Source: Candidatus Brocadiaceae bacterium
GTDB lineage: Bacteria > Planctomycetota > Brocadiia > Brocadiales > Brocadiaceae
Direction: 5' to 3'
Assembly (NCBI GenBank): GCA_024653795.1
Contig: JANLHY010000309.1
Span: 1-8,221 of the forward strand
Length of the DNA: 8,221 nucleotides
This document shows positions 6,705 through 8,221 of the stretch, piece by piece (the first letter of the stretch is position 1; the number at the start of each line of letters is the position of its first letter). A model generated the notes under the pieces. The model had not been told where the DNA came from. It made no database searches and was given only the letters and a program-made list of their open reading frames with translations. A program made the translations under genes and the position numbers.

Positions 6705-6740
6705 ATGCCAAACGATAAACGCCTGATAAAAGAATATTGA
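6705..6740 (+). pseudogene. 11-codon stump, possibly start of a DUF1156-type methylase
   Basis: Three bases after the toxin stop, an ATG opens MPNDKRLIKEY and then hits TGA. The peptide resembles the first residues of DUF1156-type adenine methylases, which often begin M..DKRLIE.-.LP. and belong to phage-defence loci. Nothing after the stop continues that similarity; the following sequence belongs to a different family. This is a short-match inference and may be coincidence. The three-base spacing argues that a gene once continued the toxin operon here. Confidence 0.25.
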
Positions 6741-6764
6741 AATGTTCTGAGACACTGCAGAACT

Positions 6765-7107
6765 AAGGTTAAATATACCAATGAACGTCCAGTAATTAAT
6801 CCTCAATGGATACACGACCAAAACGAAGTGCCTCGATTATTGGACATATTTAAGAAGTTTCTGGTATCGCAAATCACCAGGCTGGGCTTATGAGCAAGAA
6901 CGACGCGTTGCAATTGAGCTTAATAAATGCAGAACATCAAATGGAATGTTCTTTCTGGGCATTCCCACCGATTACCCCAACCTCAAGCGAGTCATTCTTG
7001 GAGCGCGGTGCAATTTTGGAATGAGCTATGTGAGACGTGCATTGGATTTGAATGGATTTGACTACGTGGGTGTTGTTCAAGCGAAACAAGAATACCAAAA
7101 CATATGA
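6765..7107 (+). pseudogene. Frameshifted, 5'-truncated DUF2971 protein remnant
   Basis: The sequence reads KVKYTNERPVINPQ in the frame starting at 6765, continuing to about LLDIFKKFLVS near 6872. The recognisable family segment then moves to another frame: KSPGWAYEQERRVAI from about 6871, followed by a long open run ending in TGA at 7105-7107. A V.Y....P segment followed by a helix and then K.P.W.YE.E.R is the hallmark of DUF2971, a family of unknown function common in accessory islands. The usual N-terminal part, over 100 residues, is absent, no start codon with a ribosome-binding site is present, and the two halves need a frameshift around 6856-6880. The family assignment comes from pattern memory. 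Confidence 0.6.
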
Positions 7108-7117
7108 CATAAGATGC

Positions 7118-7218
7118 TGTCCAGAAAAGATTTCAGGAAGACAATTAGGTAGGGGGCAGGTTTGAAACCTGCCCCTACGGGTTGTATATTGAAGCCTACA
7201 TTTGGGACTTTTTGGACA
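7118..7218. repeat. Possible short inverted-repeat element containing a palindrome
   Basis: TGTCCAGAAAAG (7118-7129) nearly matches the reverse complement of the segment ending TTTTTGGACA at 7218. The pair encloses a palindrome and no coding frame. The ends are only about 11 bases long with a mismatch and I see no target duplication, so this may be a decayed element or chance. Confidence 0.35.
7149..7178. repeat. REP-like palindrome with GTAGGGGC arms
   Basis: Bases 7149-7163 pair with 7165-7178, with one extra G in the left arm. The outer arms GTAGGGG / CCCCTAC equal those at 3881-3908, while the core is CAGGTTT / AAACCTG. This is the third palindrome in the window built this way. It lies just after the DUF2971 remnant. 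Confidence 0.75.
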
Positions 7219-7380
7219 ACCCCCTTGATTAGCCCTATAAGGGCGATACTACTCACGACCCTTTAATGGGGTACTTTAGCAATTTTAAGTGCATCTCTTA
7301 CACTCAATAAAGAAAGAATTTCCAAAACTTATCACCAATTTTTTAAGGCTTAATTTTTTTAAAAAAGGAATAAATAATAG
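7219..7380. other. Non-coding stretch without a recognisable gene
   Basis: I find no supported ORF, RNA gene or repeat pair here. A small GCCCTATAAGGGC hairpin lies near 7230-7242. The stretch becomes increasingly AT-rich towards the promoter that follows, including runs of T and A around 7340-7368. Confidence 0.5.
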
Positions 7381-7442
7381 TTGCTTTTAACTAATAGTTA
7401 TGCTATAAATTTACCCAAAGTTTAAAAATTAAAAGGGAGGAG
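7381..7442 (+). promoter_or_regulatory. Orphan promoter and strong ribosome-binding site
   Basis: TTGCTT (7381-7386) and TATAAA (7404-7409) are separated by exactly 17 bases. A strong ribosome-binding sequence, GGGAGGAG (7435-7442), lies 26 bases further. The first ATG after it (7457) is 14 bases away and reads only six codons before TAA. The signals thus have no gene. The likely explanation is that the coding region was removed or replaced; the IS630-type element begins about 70 bases downstream. Confidence 0.55.
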
Positions 7443-7512
7443 AAAATTTCCAAAAGATGTGTCGCGCGCATCAGTAAACGAACTCTTTTATCGGTTTGAG
7501 GCTTCGCCTCGC

Positions 7513-8221
7513 TAGTGTAGTGTCCCGTAAATAGCTAGACATATTGGGAGAAAGGTGCTATGATTTCGGGCATGGCGAGAACCAGTCTAGCAGTGGAATT
7601 GTCGGCTGCGGATCAAACGCGGCTGCAGCAGTGGCAGTCGGCTCACGGCACGCCACAGCAGGTCGCGTTGCGGTGTCGGTTGGTCTTGGCCGCTGCGGCG
7701 GGACAGCAGGACTTGGCTATCGCTTCTGCCTGCGGAGTCAACCGCCATACCGCCGCACTGTGGCGGGGGAGAGTCCTGGAAGCCGGGATAGACGCGGTCT
7801 GGGAGACTCAAGCCAGTCGGGGTCGTAAACCGCAGTATGACCTGGCCCAGTGCGACGCGCTGATTGCCGCCACCTTGCAGACCAAGCCCAAGGGCATGAA
7901 CTGGAGTTGCCGACTGATGGCCAAGGCCCAAGGCATGAGCAAGAACACGGTCAACCGGCTTTGGCAATTGCATAACCTCAAGCCGCACCTCAGCCGGACA
8001 TTCAAGCTGTCGCGGGATCCGAAGTTTGTGGAGAAGCTGACCGACGTGGTGGGTTTGTATCTGAATCCGGCGCGGTGCTTTTGTCAGCGTTCCAGAATTG
8101 GTGCAGGCCATCGAAGCCTTTCTCGCCGCCTGGAATGCTGATCCGCAGCCGTTTGTCTGGACTGCCAAGCTGGAGGACATCCTCCGTAAGATCGAGCGGG
8201 CTCGGGCCAAACTGGAGTCCA
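7513..8221 (+). mobile_element. IS630-type insertion element, internally deleted and cut by window end
   Basis: The composition changes sharply from AT-rich to GC-rich near 7500-7560. A GAGGC-TTC-GCCTC hairpin (7498-7510) lies at the border. The left end of the element probably falls in the TAGTGTAGTGTCCCG stretch at 7513-7525, with TA dinucleotides at 7513-7514 and 7518-7519 as candidate target sites, since IS630 elements insert at TA. The right end is outside the window, so the terminal repeats cannot be confirmed. Confidence 0.65.
7560..8221 (+). pseudogene. IS630-family transposase lacking the DDE core
   Basis: Residues 1-170 are the DNA-binding half of an IS630-family transposase, with helix-turn-helix segments at about 50-70 (DLAIASACGVNRHTAALWRG) and 118-138 (LMAKAQGMSKNTVNRLW), then FKLSRDPKF (148-156) and LYLNP (167-170). 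At about 8064-8070 the sequence jumps to the C-terminal end of the same family in the +1 frame: RRGAFVSVPELVQAIEAF, AAWNADPQPFVWTA and KLEDILRKIERARAKLES, running off the window. The catalytic DDE region, roughly 130-150 residues judged by family length, is missing. In its own frame the first part ends at 8141 after 193 codons. GGGAG lies 9 bases before the ATG. The protein could bind DNA but not cut it. The high GC content differs from all neighbours and suggests acquisition from elsewhere. Confidence 0.8.

Noticed and set aside
6738..6740. In-frame TGA read as selenocysteine, joining MPNDKRLIKEY to the DUF2971 frame
   Set aside because: No SECIS-like hairpin is evident after it, the two sides belong to different-looking families, and the downstream frame breaks again by frameshift. 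Gene decay is simpler.
6599..6781. Minus-strand 60-codon frame opposite the end of the toxin gene
   Set aside because: It overlaps conserved toxin residues on the other strand and has no ribosome-binding site or recognisable motif.
7587..8210. Long minus-strand open frame opposite the transposase
   Set aside because: It is a mirror frame in GC-rich coding DNA; the plus strand has clear transposase motifs and the minus product resembles nothing.
1..8221. CRISPR array or tRNA/rRNA gene
   Set aside because: No regularly spaced repeats with unique spacers were seen, and no tRNA cloverleaf or conserved rRNA segment was recognised on either strand.

Overview
The window reads as chromosomal DNA of a moderately AT-rich anaerobe that is full of repeats. 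The protein set and the style of intergenic repeats remind me of an anammox planctomycete (Candidatus Brocadia, Kuenenia or Jettenia type). That placement is a recollection-level inference, because no rRNA or lineage marker is present. Three blocks can be separated: a conserved metabolic operon on the minus strand, a conserved nuclease/repair operon on the plus strand, and a decayed accessory tail ending in a transposon.

Positions 1-285 are intergenic and repeat-rich. On the minus strand, 3668 down to 286 is a three-gene operon. It starts with a 797-residue fused NfnAB-like flavoprotein (ferredoxin reductase half plus GltA-like half), followed by the sulfur carrier ThiS and the thiazole synthase ThiG. 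ThiS and ThiG overlap and are probably translationally coupled. Together they make the thiazole half of thiamine, with the flavoprotein supplying or balancing NAD(P)H and reduced ferredoxin. The operon is bracketed by two copies of one composite intergenic repeat (1-254 and 3707-3852), each carrying different internal palindromes.

From 3669 to 4077 there is a second intergenic region, with an interleaved double stem-loop, a perfect 40-bp palindrome and a perfect-consensus sigma-70 promoter (4002-4030). This promoter drives a two-gene operon: a DHH-family NrnA-type nanoRNase/pAp phosphatase (4078-5073) and a family 4 [4Fe-4S] uracil-DNA glycosylase (5075-5752), separated by one base.

From 5753 the window becomes accessory. 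A 109-bp MITE-like element (5854-5962) has inverted ends and an 8-bp target duplication. It is followed by an AT-rich, overlapping antitoxin-toxin pair of the TumE/DUF6516 type (6034-6701). Three bases after the toxin comes an 11-codon ORF that may be the stump of a larger gene, then a frameshifted, 5'-truncated DUF2971 remnant ending at 7107. Positions 7108-7512 hold another palindrome and an orphan promoter with a strong ribosome-binding site but no gene. The window ends inside a GC-rich IS630-type element (about 7513-8221) whose transposase has lost its catalytic core through an internal deletion and frame change. I read the tail as the eroded remains of a defence or mobile island.
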